A DNA stretch of 50,030 bases from an uncultured Collinsella sp. (GTDB lineage: Bacteria; Actinomycetota; Coriobacteriia; Coriobacteriales; Coriobacteriaceae). The stretch covers positions 1 through 50,030 of the forward strand of contig UQUX01000002.1 in assembly GCA_900544425.1 (NCBI GenBank), given 5' to 3'. Made by a program: the position numbers and the translations under genes. Below the pieces are notes generated by a model, which worked only from the letters and a program-made list of their open reading frames with translations, ran no database searches and had not been told where the DNA came from. This document shows positions 1 through 9,002 of the stretch, in pieces (within the stretch, counting starts at the first letter, position 1; the number at the start of each line of letters is the position of its first letter).

Positions 1-1
1 C

Positions 2-3000
2 GCCGACCGCGTTGAGCGCGCTGTTCGCAGTCACGAGCGCATCGCCGTCTTTGGCGATTTTGACGTCGACGGCATAACGTCGACTTGTCTGTTGACCGAG
101 GCGCTGCGGATGTTTGGCGCCAATGTCACACCGTTTATCCCGCACCGCTTTGACGAGGGGTACGGCCTGTCGCGTGCGGCGCTCGACCGCGTCAACGAGC
201 TCGCCCAACCCAACCTGATTGTGACCGTCGATAACGGTATTGCTGCCAAGGAAGAGGTCTCCTATCTGGAGAGCCTGGGGATCGATTTGGTGGTCACGGA
301 CCATCACGAGCCTTCCGACCAGGTGCCGCAGGGCGTGCCCCTGACCGACCCCAAGCTCGAGGACGAGGGTCCCTCGCGCGAGCTTGCCGGTGCCGGCGTG
401 GCACTCAAACTGGTGCAGGTCCTGGGCGAGCGTTTGGGCAAGCCGTCGTATTGGCGTTCGCTGATAGAGGTCGCGGCGCTGGGCACCGTATCCGACATGA
501 TGCCGCTCACGCCCGAGAATCGCGCACTGGTCGCCGAGGGCATCCAGCAGATGCGCGTGACGGCCCGTCCCGGCTATATCGCGCTTGCCGCACTTGCCAA
601 GGCCGATCTTTCTACCATTACGGCCGACGGCCTGTCATTCTCGCTCATTCCCCGCTTAAACGCTGCCGGTCGCATGGCCGATCCCAAGCTGGCGCTCGAC
701 CTGCTGCTTGCCCGCAATCCCATCGAAGCAAGCGCGCTGGCGGCCGAGCTCGAGGAGATCAACCGTCAGCGTCGCGAGACCGAGGCGGAGCTCACGCGCG
801 ATGCCATGGCAAAGGTCGAGGAGACCTATGATGGCGGTCGCGCAATCGTCGTGGGTGGCGAGGGCTGGCACGAGGGCGTCAAGGGTATCGTGGCGAGCCG
901 TCTGACCAACCGTTATCACGTGCCGGCGCTGCTGTTCTCGATCGAAGACGGTATTGCTCGCGGTTCGGGTCGCTCGGTGGGCAAAGTCAACCTGTTCGAC
1001 GCTGTCGAGCGCTGCTCCGATCTGCTGATTCGTCGCGGCGGGCATGCGGGTGCGGTGGGCGTGACCATCGAGGCGTCCAAGCTCGACGAGTTCCGTCGTC
1101 GCCTTTCCGCCGTGCTGTCCGAGCTTCCCGCCGAGGACTTTGAGGACACCGACGAGGTTGCCGCCACGGTCGACCTCTCCGAGCTGAATATTGAGACCAT
1201 CGAGCAGATCTCCCGCCTTGAGCCGTTTGGCCAGGGCAATAAGGTGCCGCTGTTGGCGGCCGAGGGCGTGACAATGTGCGATCGCGCCGTGGTGGGCAAA
1301 ACCGGCGAGCACATGCGCTTCGTGGCGACCGATGGCGCTGCGAGTGTGCCGGCCATTATGTTCCGCGTGCCGCAGATCGATAAGCTCATCAATTGCGATA
1401 GCGCCGTCGATTTGGTGTTCGAGGCCGTGGCCGAGCATTGGCAGGGTCGCGTAAAGCCAAAGCTCATGATCAAGGATGTCTTGGTCCGCGATACCACGGT
1501 GCCCAGCGTTGACGACCCGGCATGTGAGCTTCGCCGCGGCGTGGAGCCTGCAGACGCTGGTCTTCGTCTGGAGTCCCGCAAGCGCCAAACGCTCGCCCAG
1601 CTTTCCTATACCGAGCTGACGCGCTCGCTTATTCATAGCTTTATCGGCTCGAACCAGCCGCACCGTGCGCAGGTCGAGGCGCTCGATGCCCTGGCCGATC
1701 ACCAAAGTGTTCTGGCCGTTATGGGAACAGGGCGCGGCAAGTCTCTTATCTTCCATGTGCATGCCGCGCGCGAGGCGGTCCTTCGCGGGCGTGCGAGCAT
1801 CTTTGTCTATCCGCTGCGCGCGCTCGTTGCCGACCAGGCCTATCACCTCTCGTCGACGATGGCCGCGCTCGGCATTGGCGTGGGCGTGCTGACCGGCGAG
1901 ACCGTGGAGGCGGCGCGCGATGACGTGTTTGCCGGCTTGGCTTCGGGCCGCACCGGCATCGTGCTCACGACGCCCGAGTTCCTGTCCATTCACCGCGACC
2001 GCTTTGCGCGTTCGGGACGCATCGGTTTTGTCGTTATCGATGAGGCGCATCATGCCAGTCTTGCCAAGGGCGGTGACCGCAGCGCCTATCTCGACATGCC
2101 CGATATCCTCAAGGCCCTGGGCGACCCGGTCGTTCTGGCCACGACTGCCACCGCAACGGCTCCGGTTGTGGCCGAGCTTGCCCGCGTGCTACCGATTACC
2201 CGCACGGTGGTCGACGAGACGGTGCGCGAGAACTTGCAGCTCGAGGATGACCGAGATCTTGCGAGCCGCGAGAACCGCCTGGTGTCAATCGTGGCGACGG
2301 GGGAGAAGACCGTCATCTACGTCAACTCGCGCGACCAGTCCGTGGCGCTTGCCAAGACGCTGCGCAAGCGGGTGCCCGATTGCGCGACCCGCATCGCGTT
2401 CTATAACGCGGGGCTTGCACGCTCCGATCGTCGCCGTGTCGAGGAAGCGTTTCGAGACGGCAGCCTCAGCTGCATCGTTTCGACCTCTGCCTTTGGTGAG
2501 GGCGTCAACCTGCCCGATATTCGCCATGTCGTGCTCTACCACATGCCGTTTGGCAGCATTGAGTTCAACCAGATGAGCGGACGCGCCGGTCGCGACGGCC
2601 AACCTGCCGTGATTCACTTGCTCTATTCGTCGCGTGACGCTCGCATTAACGAGCGCCTGCTCGACTGCTACGCGCCCGAGCGCGATGAGCTCGTCACGCT
2701 CTATCGCGCGCTGCAGACCATGTGGCGCTCCAACCGCGGCAAGACCGGAGACGACTCGTTTAGTGCGAGCGATATCGACATCGCGCAGATGTGCCTCGCC
2801 ATCGATGCCCGCACGCCGGTTGACGAGCGCTCGGTGGCAAGCGGCCTGGGAATCTTCGAAGAGCTTGGTTTCTGTCGCGTTTCGGGGTTTGACGACACCC
2901 GTCGCATCGCGATGGCAGAAAACCCCGGCCGTGTGCAATTGAGCAGGTCAATCCGCTATTTGGAGGGCTTGCGCTCGCGCATGGAGTTCTCGGCTTTCCG

Positions 3001-3073
3001 GAGTTGGGCGCTCGATTCGTGCGCTTCTGATATGCTAGCCAAAGTTAACCGCCCGATCGTTCCGCGGGCCTAG
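2..3073 (+). CDS. recJ: RecJ single-strand exonuclease fused to a RecQ-like helicase (5' partial)
   Basis: The reading frame is open from base 2, so the true start lies upstream; about 1023 residues are visible. The first part is RecJ, a 5'-3' single-strand DNA exonuclease of recombination and mismatch repair: FGDFDVDG (motif I, visible residues 17-24), TDHH (about 99-102), the DHHA1 motif GGHAGAVG (about 346-353) and the OB-region signature EPFGQGN. The second part is a superfamily 2 helicase: Walker A GTGRGKS (about 573), DEAH (about 680), TTATAT (motif III), and QMSGRAGRDG (motif VI, about 858-867), which resembles RecQ. Canonical RecJ is about 550-600 residues and has no helicase. The stop is 15 bases before rel, so the two are probably co-transcribed. 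The helicase could unwind DNA for the nuclease; that is inference. Both catalytic cores look intact. Confidence 0.93.
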   Translation, partial: ADRVERAVRSHERIAVFGDFDVDGITSTCLLTEALRMFGANVTPFIPHRFDEGYGLSRAALDRVNELAQPNLIVTVDNGIAAKEEVSYLESLGIDLVVTDHHEPSDQVPQGVPLTDPKLEDEGPSRELAGAGVALKLVQVLGERLGKPSYWRSLIEVAALGTVSDMMPLTPENRALVAEGIQQMRVTARPGYIALAALAKADLSTITADGLSFSLIPRLNAAGRMADPKLALDLLLARNPIEASALAAELEEINRQRRETEAELTRDAMAKVEETYDGGRAIVVGGEGWHEGVKGIVASRLTNRYHVPALLFSIEDGIARGSGRSVGKVNLFDAVERCSDLLIRRGGHAGAVGVTIEASKLDEFRRRLSAVLSELPAEDFEDTDEVAATVDLSELNIETIEQISRLEPFGQGNKVPLLAAEGVTMCDRAVVGKTGEHMRFVATDGAASVPAIMFRVPQIDKLINCDSAVDLVFEAVAEHWQGRVKPKLMIKDVLVRDTTVPSVDDPACELRRGVEPADAGLRLESRKRQTLAQLSYTELTRSLIHSFIGSNQPHRAQVEALDALADHQSVLAVMGTGRGKSLIFHVHAAREAVLRGRASIFVYPLRALVADQAYHLSSTMAALGIGVGVLTGETVEAARDDVFAGLASGRTGIVLTTPEFLSIHRDRFARSGRIGFVVIDEAHHASLAKGGDRSAYLDMPDILKALGDPVVLATTATATAPVVAELARVLPITRTVVDETVRENLQLEDDRDLASRENRLVSIVATGEKTVIYVNSRDQSVALAKTLRKRVPDCATRIAFYNAGLARSDRRRVEEAFRDGSLSCIVSTSAFGEGVNLPDIRHVVLYHMPFGSIEFNQMSGRAGRDGQPAVIHLLYSSRDARINERLLDCYAPERDELVTLYRALQTMWRSNRGKTGDDSFSASDIDIAQMCLAIDARTPVDERSVASGLGIFEELGFCRVSGFDDTRRIAMAENPGRVQLSRSIRYLEGLRSRMEFSAFRSWALDSCASDMLAKVNRPIVPRA

Positions 3074-3088
3074 GGGAAGGGGACCTCG

Positions 3089-5449
3089 ATGGATGCCGCA
3101 GCCCGTACCGCCCATGATTCCACCCTCCAGCCGTTTTCGGAGATGGAGCACTATAAGCATGCCGATGAGCTGCCACCCGAGATTATGGCGGACAGCTACG
3201 ACAAGCTGGAACGCCTGTGCCTCAAATATATGAATGAGGAGGACTTCTCTAAGGTGGAGCAGGCCTACTGCTTTGCCGCCGAGAAGCACTGCAACCAAAA
3301 GCGCCGCTCGGGCGAGATGTACATTAACCATCCCGTCGAGGTGGCCATCATTTTGGCCGACCTCAAGATGGACTGCGATGTGGTGTGCGCCGCGCTGCTG
3401 CACGATACCGTCGAGGATACCGAGACCTCGCTTGCCGATGTGTCCGGCCTGTTTGGCGATACGGTAGCCGAGCTCGTCGATGGCGTGACCAAGCTCACCA
3501 ACATCGAAGTCGACAGCATGGACGAGAAGCAGGCCCTCACGCTGCGCAAGATGTTCCTCGCCATGTCCAAGGACATCCGCGTCATTATCGTTAAGCTTGC
3601 CGACCGCCTGCATAACATGCGTACGCTGGCGGCCCTTCGCGAGGACCGTCGCCTGTTTAAGGCTCGCGAGACCATGGACGTGTATGCGCCCCTGGCCGAC
3701 CGTCTGGGCATGAGCTCCATTAAATGGGAGCTCGAGGACCTGTCCTTCTTCTACCTGGAGCCCGATGCCTACCAGCGTATCGCGCGCATGGTGGCTGAGT
3801 CACGCGAGGTTCGCGAGCGCTATCTGGCCGAGACCATCAAGACGCTCACCGACGAGCTCAACCGCATTGGCCTGGAGGGCTTCCAGATCAACGGCCGCTC
3901 CAAGCACTATTGGTCCATCTACCAAAAGATGAAGCGCAAGGGCAAGGAATTCTCCGAGATCTACGACCTGGTGGCACTGCGCGTCATCACGCATTCGGTG
4001 CGCGATTGCTACTCCACGCTCGGCGCGGTGCATACGTTGTGGCACCCCATGCCCGGTCGCTTTAAAGACTATATCGCCATGCCCAAGGTCAATAACTACC
4101 AGTCGCTCCATACGACGGTTATCGGCCCCACGGCCCGCCCGCTCGAGATTCAGATTCGAACCTATGAGATGCATGAGCAGGCCGAGTACGGCATTGCCGC
4201 CCACTGGCTCTATAAGAAGTCGGGCGGATCGTCTGCTTCCAAGACCAATGACGCCCAGCGTCTGGACGACCAGATTAACTGGCTCAAACATTCGCTCGAT
4301 TGGGCGGCTTCTGACGAGATTACGGACGCCAAGGAATACCTGCACTCGCTGAAGGTCGATCTGTTCGACCAGGAGATCTTCGTCTTTACACCCAAGGGCG
4401 AGGTCATGGCGCTTCGTGCCGGCTCCACGCCGCTCGACTTTGCCTACGCCGTTCACACCGAGGTGGGCAACCACTGCGTCGGCGCTAAGATCAACGGTGC
4501 GGTGGCCCCGCTCACGCACGAGATCAAGACGGGCGACCGCGTTGAAATCCTGACCAACAAGAGTTCCAAGCCGTCGCGTGATTGGCTCAAGATCGTCAAG
4601 ACACCTTCGGCCAAGTCAAAGATTCGCCGTTACTTCGCCGCCGCGACCAAAGACGATGACGCCGCTGCCGGCCGCGATATACTGGCCAAGGACCTGCGCA
4701 AGCGCGGGTATGGCATCTCTACGCCGCGATCCACGCGTGCGCTCAACGCCGTGGCGGAGCAGTTTAACTACAAGCAGCTCGAGGACCTGTTTGCCGCCGT
4801 CGGCGCCGGCAAGGTTGCCCCGCGCGCTGTGGGTAACAAGGTCGAGCAAATCTTGGACCCCAAGCCCGAGGAACAGGTCACCAAGGCCGAGGCTATCGCC
4901 GAGGTTGTCAAGCAGCCTGCCCGCGGCTCCAACCGCAAGCCGCAAAAGCGCGGCAAGAGCGCCAGCAACGGCATTATCGTCAAGGGCGAGAGCAACAGCG
5001 GACTGCTGGTCCGTCTGGCGCATTGCTGCAATCCGGTGACGGGCGACGATATCGTCGGCTTCATCACGCGCGGCCGCGGCGTTTCGGTGCATCGCGCCAA
5101 CTGCCCCAACGTCAAGGGTCTTATGGAGCATCCCGAGCGCATGATCGAAGTGGAGTGGGACGGCGCTGCCGACACCCTCTTCCAGGTCGAGATCGTGGTC
5201 GAGTGCCTGGACCGCATGGGTCTGCTCAAGGATGTTACCATTGCCATTGGCGATGCGGGCGGCAATATCCTTTCTGCCGCCACCTCGACCAACCGCGAGG
5301 GTATTGCAACCCTGCGCTTTATGGTCGAGATCTCGGACGCGAGTGGCCTGGATCCGCTGCTGGCCTCTATCAGCAGCGTTGACTCGGTCTACGACGCGCG
5401 CCGCCTGATGCCCGGCGAGGGTGGAGCCCAACTTAAGCGCCGCGTTTAG
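3089..5449 (+). CDS. rel: Bifunctional (p)ppGpp synthetase/hydrolase (RelA/SpoT homologue)
   Basis: Makes and degrades the stringent-response alarmone (p)ppGpp in the cytoplasm, on or near ribosomes. The 786 residues carry the full long-RSH order: HD hydrolase with HDTVEDT (about 105-111), synthetase with YQSLHT and HEQAEYGIAAHW, TGS (about 430-490), a zinc-finger-like segment with HCCNP (about 645), and a C-terminal ACT domain (about 710-786). The synthetase has RFKD (about 324-327). This basic form is typical of bifunctional Rel, whereas monofunctional RelA has an acidic EFDD-type motif. The start follows a GGGGAAGGGGA ribosome site and lies 15 bases after the RecJ-helicase stop. As the usual single long RSH of actinobacteria it is probably the main stringent factor. 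Confidence 0.96.
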   Translation: MDAAARTAHDSTLQPFSEMEHYKHADELPPEIMADSYDKLERLCLKYMNEEDFSKVEQAYCFAAEKHCNQKRRSGEMYINHPVEVAIILADLKMDCDVVCAALLHDTVEDTETSLADVSGLFGDTVAELVDGVTKLTNIEVDSMDEKQALTLRKMFLAMSKDIRVIIVKLADRLHNMRTLAALREDRRLFKARETMDVYAPLADRLGMSSIKWELEDLSFFYLEPDAYQRIARMVAESREVRERYLAETIKTLTDELNRIGLEGFQINGRSKHYWSIYQKMKRKGKEFSEIYDLVALRVITHSVRDCYSTLGAVHTLWHPMPGRFKDYIAMPKVNNYQSLHTTVIGPTARPLEIQIRTYEMHEQAEYGIAAHWLYKKSGGSSASKTNDAQRLDDQINWLKHSLDWAASDEITDAKEYLHSLKVDLFDQEIFVFTPKGEVMALRAGSTPLDFAYAVHTEVGNHCVGAKINGAVAPLTHEIKTGDRVEILTNKSSKPSRDWLKIVKTPSAKSKIRRYFAAATKDDDAAAGRDILAKDLRKRGYGISTPRSTRALNAVAEQFNYKQLEDLFAAVGAGKVAPRAVGNKVEQILDPKPEEQVTKAEAIAEVVKQPARGSNRKPQKRGKSASNGIIVKGESNSGLLVRLAHCCNPVTGDDIVGFITRGRGVSVHRANCPNVKGLMEHPERMIEVEWDGAADTLFQVEIVVECLDRMGLLKDVTIAIGDAGGNILSAATSTNREGIATLRFMVEISDASGLDPLLASISSVDSVYDARRLMPGEGGAQLKRRV

Positions 5450-5482
5450 TCGCGACGAACGTGCCACATTATCGATATTCGC

Positions 5483-5513
5483 TACACTCGAGGCATCGTT
5501 TGATGCCTCGAGT
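5483..5513 (+). promoter_or_regulatory. TACACT box merging into a 12-bp perfect hairpin ahead of the MBL gene
   Basis: ACTCGAGGCATC (5486-5497) pairs perfectly with 5502-5513 across a GTTT loop. The left arm overlaps a plausible -10 hexamer TACACT (5483-5488), and the Shine-Dalgarno AGAGGAGAGG starts about 6 bases after the right arm. No T-run follows, so a plain rho-independent terminator is unlikely. It could be an operator dyad over the start point or a 5'-UTR hairpin. No regulator is known. Confidence 0.45.
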
Positions 5514-5533
5514 TCTATAGAGAGGAGAGGGAC

Positions 5534-6217
5534 ATGAGTGCTGTGTCCTTGGATGTAACTCCCAAGGGAACGGTCGAGATCGAGACACTCGTAAACGGTC
5601 CCATTCAGACCAATAGCTATGCTGTTATTTCGGACAATGAGTGCGTGATTGTCGACCCCGCATGGGAAGGCGAGCGCCTGGTGGAGCATATTCGAGCCAA
5701 GCATCCCGGCGTACGCATGCTTGGCGCCGTATGCACTCATGGCCATGCCGATCATGTTGGTGGTGTTGCCGGCGTGCGAACCACCGTTGGCGAGGGTTGT
5801 CAGTATGAGCTGTGTGCTAAGGATGTGGCGGTGCCGCATGCGAACATCGAGGAACAGCGAGCTATGTGGGGCATTGAGACGCCCGATCCTGGGGAGCCGA
5901 CGCGCCTGCTCGCCGAGGGCGATACTCTCGAGGTGGGCGATATCTGCCTGCAGGTGATCGAGGCACCAGGGCATACGCCGGGCGGAATCGTCTTGTTTGC
6001 CGCCACCGAGCAGGGGAACATTGCCTTTGTGGGCGACACCCTGTTTCCGGGTGGGCACGGCCGCACCGATCTTTCTGGAGGAGACGAGGCGGCGATTCTG
6101 CGCTCGCTCTCCAAGCTCGCCCGGCTTCTCCCGCCCGATACCGTTTGCCTAACCGGCCATGGCGATTCGACCACCATGGCACGCGAGCTCATGCAGAACC
6201 CTTTCATGCAGGTGTAG
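5534..6217 (+). CDS. Metallo-beta-lactamase-fold hydrolase (glyoxalase II-like)
   Basis: Probable cytoplasmic metal-dependent thioester or ester hydrolase of the YcbL/glyoxalase II-like group. The metal-binding signature THGHADHVGG is at residues 68-77 (H69, H71, D73, H74). Further ligand regions are GHTPGG, GDTLFPGGHGRTD and the C-terminal TGHGD. At 227 residues it lacks the long C-terminal substrate domain of true hydroxyacylglutathione hydrolases, so the substrate is open. A strong site AGAGGAGAGG precedes the ATG. Position next to rel is common in bacteria, where such a gene often lies between rel and hisS. Here no hisS follows and the next gene is fba. Confidence 0.88.
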   Translation: MSAVSLDVTPKGTVEIETLVNGPIQTNSYAVISDNECVIVDPAWEGERLVEHIRAKHPGVRMLGAVCTHGHADHVGGVAGVRTTVGEGCQYELCAKDVAVPHANIEEQRAMWGIETPDPGEPTRLLAEGDTLEVGDICLQVIEAPGHTPGGIVLFAATEQGNIAFVGDTLFPGGHGRTDLSGGDEAAILRSLSKLARLLPPDTVCLTGHGDSTTMARELMQNPFMQV

Positions 6218-6248
6218 CTTAATAGTCGGCTTTTTGAAGCACGAGAAG

Positions 6249-6372
6249 CGTCCAAACGTCAAGCTATTTTTCCCCAACGGGTCAATTTCGTAGGGCAAAC
6301 GGTCAAAAAAGTCTGTTTGGACGATATTCGTGAACAAACGAACGTTTATGCTCGGGTGCGCCGTGGTAAAAT
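6249..6372 (+). promoter_or_regulatory. fba upstream region: -10 box and dyads
   Basis: A -10-like TAAAAT sits at 6367-6372 with a weak TTTATG (6345-6350) 16 bases upstream. AAACG and CGTTT (6336-6340 and 6343-6347) form a small dyad over the -35. CGTCCAAAC (6249-6257) recurs inverted as GTTTGGACG (6315-6323), 57 bases apart. These could be operator half-sites for a sugar-responsive regulator. Only the base patterns are seen; the function is inferred. Confidence 0.35.
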
Positions 6373-6412
6373 CACAGGCGTTATCGGAGCAACCTTACAG
6401 GAGGTTTCTTTT

Positions 6413-7279
6413 ATGCTCGTCAACGCAGCAGACATGCTCAAGAAGGCCGAGGCCGGCAAGTACGGTCTCGGTGCCTTCAACACCAACAACCTCGAGTGGA
6501 CCCTGGCTATTCTCCAGGCCGCCGAGGAGGCCAAGTCTCCGCTGATCCTTCAGTGCACCGCTGGTGCCGCTAAGTGGATGGGCGGTTTCAAGGTCTGCGC
6601 CGACATGGTCAAGGCTGCCGTCGAGGCCACGGGTGTTACCGTTCCCGTCGCCCTTCACCTCGATCACGGTTCTTACGAGGACTGCTTCAAGTGCATCGAG
6701 GCCGGCTTCACGTCCATCATGTATGACGGCTCTCACGAGGAGACCTTCCAGCTTAACCTCGACCGCACCAAGGAGCTCGTTGAGCTTGCCCACTCCAAGG
6801 GCATGTCCATCGAGGCCGAGGTCGGCGGCATCGGCGGCACCGAGGACGGCGTGACCTCCAGCGGCGAGCTCGCTGATCCTGCTGAGTGCAAGCAGATTGC
6901 TGACCTGGGCGTTGACTTCCTCGCTTGCGGTATCGGCAACATCCACGGCGTGTACCCTGCCGACTGGGCTGGCCTTTCCTTCGAGCGCCTGGGCGAGATC
7001 AAGGCTCAGACCGGCGACCTGCCCCTCGTCCTGCACGGTGGCACCGGCATCCCCGAGGATCAGATCAAGAAGGCCATCTCCCTGGGCATCTCCAAGATCA
7101 ACGTCAACACCGATCTGCAGCTCGTCTTCGCCAAGGGCGTTCGCGAGTACATCGAGGCCGGCAAGGATCAGCAGGGCAAGGGCTTTGACCCCCGCAAGCT
7201 CCTCAAGCCTGGTCGCGACAACATCGTTGCCCGCACCAAGGAGCTCATGGAGGAGTTTGGCTCCGTCAACAAGGCGTAA
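6413..7279 (+). CDS. fba: Class II fructose-bisphosphate aldolase
   Basis: Zinc-dependent aldolase that reversibly splits fructose 1,6-bisphosphate into dihydroxyacetone phosphate and glyceraldehyde 3-phosphate in glycolysis and gluconeogenesis. The 288 residues show HLDHG (82-86; H85 is a zinc ligand), GNIHGVYP and the phosphate-binding LHGGTGIP. The ATG at 6413 is chosen because CAGGAGG ends 8 bases before it and the protein then begins MLVNAADMLK, as the family does. An upstream in-frame TTG at 6317 would add residues translated from the promoter region. Codon use is strongly biased (CTC, AAG, GAG, CGC), as expected for a highly expressed glycolytic gene. It could also belong to the tagatose-bisphosphate aldolase branch, but Fba fits better. 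Confidence 0.95.
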   Translation: MLVNAADMLKKAEAGKYGLGAFNTNNLEWTLAILQAAEEAKSPLILQCTAGAAKWMGGFKVCADMVKAAVEATGVTVPVALHLDHGSYEDCFKCIEAGFTSIMYDGSHEETFQLNLDRTKELVELAHSKGMSIEAEVGGIGGTEDGVTSSGELADPAECKQIADLGVDFLACGIGNIHGVYPADWAGLSFERLGEIKAQTGDLPLVLHGGTGIPEDQIKKAISLGISKINVNTDLQLVFAKGVREYIEAGKDQQGKGFDPRKLLKPGRDNIVARTKELMEEFGSVNKA

Positions 7280-7299
7280 GCGTCGCTAAACTTCCCGCC

Positions 7300-7391
7300 G
7301 GAAGCCCCGTCTCCCTACACTGTTTCCTTTGCGCTCACCTGGCTTCGCCAGAAGTCGCGCCAAGGAAACAGTTCCGGGGGACGGGGCTTCC
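7300..7391. repeat. Nested 92-bp imperfect palindrome after fba
   Basis: The outer arms GGAAGCCCCGTC (7300-7311) and 7380-7391 are perfectly complementary. Middle arms 7319-7334 and 7357-7372 (16 bp, one mismatch) follow, and inside them is CTGGC-TTC-GCCAG (7339-7351). The whole folds as one long interrupted stem. It lies where the fba terminator should be, but only a weak TTCGTTT follows. A REP- or MITE-like element serving as transcript end is one reading. Confidence 0.6.
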
Positions 7392-7466
7392 TTCGTTTAA
7401 CGCCGCAGGGTTACTGGGCTGAATTCTTTTTTTGACTACCGTTCGGCGGTGTTGATGGCTCCCTTG

Positions 7467-7495
7467 TTGGGGCTTTCTTTTTATCTCGCTACAAT
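7467..7495 (+). promoter_or_regulatory. Promoter TTGGGG-N17-TACAAT
   Basis: A -35-like TTGGGG (7467-7472) and a -10 TACAAT (7490-7495) are separated by 17 bases. Transcription would begin near 7502, which rules out the in-frame GTG at 7449 and makes the ATG at 7494 unlikely as starts of the next gene. Confidence 0.6.
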
Positions 7496-7529
7496 GGACT
7501 TCAAGCGTTCTAATGACTTGGAGTTTGGT

Positions 7530-8963
7530 ATGGCTGTTGTTAATGTGTTGCCTTCGGATGGGAAGGTTATTGACGAGGGTCCTGTTGGTTGCTCTGTTGA
7601 TGTTTGCTGCGATGACTTTCGCCATCTCGATATTGGGCTACCGCCTGAGATTCTTCGTCTTAAGGATGCCGGGTATTTGACGCAGGCTGTTGCCGCCTGC
7701 GATCGCCTTTTGGAGCAGAACCCTGAGCCTTCGCTGGCTGCCTGCGTTCGTGCCGAGCGGTATCGCATGCTTGAGACGCCGCTTCATTTTTCGGTGTCGC
7801 GCGATCGAGCTATTGCGATGATCCGCGAGGAGTGGCCTGGGTTTACCGAGGAGCAGTTTGACGATCTGATTGACCGTAAGCGTATTGACTGGCGCTTTAT
7901 CGATGGCGAGCTGTTCGTTCTCGACAACTTCCTCGATTCGCTTCGCGTATATCCCAAAGAGGTTCCCGGCATGCGTCCCGATCCTACGGACGGAATTGCA
8001 CTGCGCAACGAGATGCTCAAGGAGATGGAGTCACAAAACGGATTGACTCGCGTTATTACGCTTAAGGCGTCCTTGTCTGTCCCCGGCGCTCTAGAGGGGG
8101 AGACCGTTCGCGCTTGGCTTCCCGTAGCCGCCACCTGCCGCCAACAGTCTCAGGTCGAGATTCTCGACATGACGCCGGAGGGTGCTGTTGCTCCCGCGAA
8201 CGCTTCGGCGCGTACCGCCTCGTGGTCTTCTTCGAGTGAGCGCTCATTCTCGGTGACTTATCGCTATCAAATCAATGCCGCTTATCGCGATATTTATGGG
8301 GGTGCGCTTCCGTCGCATCCGTGTATGGACGCGCCGTTGCCCGAAGATATTTCTGAGGACCGTCCGCACATTGCATTCACGCCGTATCTGCAGCAGCTGA
8401 CGGCCGGTGTTGTTGACGGACTCGAGGATCCGCTCGATCGCGCTCGTGCTATCTATGATTATCTGACGCAACATATCGACTATCGCTATCAGCCGCCGTA
8501 CTTGCTTTTGGGATCTATTGCCGATGACTGCGCGCATTCGCTCCGCGGCGATTGCGGAGTTATGGCGCTCACGTTTATCACCATGTGCCGTATCGCGGGC
8601 GTGCCTGCCCGTTGGCAGAGCGGCCTGTACGTTGCGCCCGATTCGGTGGGGTCGCACGACTGGGCAGAGTTCTATACGCCGCAGACCGGTTGGCTCAACG
8701 CCGACGTGTCATTTGGATCTTCTGCTCGCAGGATGGGGGAGGAGTGGCGCCGCCGTCACTACTTTGGCAATCTCGACCCGTGGCGTATGGTGGCCAACAA
8801 TCGATTCCAGGCAGAGTTTGAGCCCTCTTTCGACGGCATGCGCGAGGACCCTTACGATAACCAGATGGGTGAGGCTTCGGTCGACGGTCGCGGATGCCGT
8901 CAGCGCGAGATGCTCCGCACAGTCGAACTCATCGAAATGCTCGAAGTTCCATTTTCGGACTAA
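7530..8963 (+). CDS. Transglutaminase-like domain protein
   Basis: 477 residues with a C-terminal transglutaminase-like (papain-fold) domain. The catalytic triad is visible: Cys342 in RGDCGVMALTF, His376 in SHDWAEFY and Asp392 in LNADVSFG. In bacteria such proteins are mostly proteases or peptide-modifying enzymes rather than true cross-linkers, and the substrate cannot be read from sequence. The first half (roughly residues 1-240) has no recognised domain, and no signal peptide or membrane segment is seen, so it is probably cytoplasmic. The ATG at 7530 follows TTGGAG by six bases and lies downstream of the promoter at 7467-7495. Codon use is slightly more T-rich than in fba. It appears to be a single-gene unit. 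Confidence 0.8.
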   Translation: MAVVNVLPSDGKVIDEGPVGCSVDVCCDDFRHLDIGLPPEILRLKDAGYLTQAVAACDRLLEQNPEPSLAACVRAERYRMLETPLHFSVSRDRAIAMIREEWPGFTEEQFDDLIDRKRIDWRFIDGELFVLDNFLDSLRVYPKEVPGMRPDPTDGIALRNEMLKEMESQNGLTRVITLKASLSVPGALEGETVRAWLPVAATCRQQSQVEILDMTPEGAVAPANASARTASWSSSSERSFSVTYRYQINAAYRDIYGGALPSHPCMDAPLPEDISEDRPHIAFTPYLQQLTAGVVDGLEDPLDRARAIYDYLTQHIDYRYQPPYLLLGSIADDCAHSLRGDCGVMALTFITMCRIAGVPARWQSGLYVAPDSVGSHDWAEFYTPQTGWLNADVSFGSSARRMGEEWRRRHYFGNLDPWRMVANNRFQAEFEPSFDGMREDPYDNQMGEASVDGRGCRQREMLRTVELIEMLEVPFSD

Positions 8964-9002
8964 TCGGTAGAAAGCTGTGATAAACTAACTCACGCATTAC
9001 GT

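Noticed and set aside
656..2053. Long antisense frames opposite RecJ-helicase, rel, ftsH and the EF-G-like gene (also 4616-6058, 20758-23139, 30771-32738)
   Set aside because: They lack ribosome sites and family motifs. They arise from codon bias in GC-rich genes, and all lie opposite confidently identified genes.
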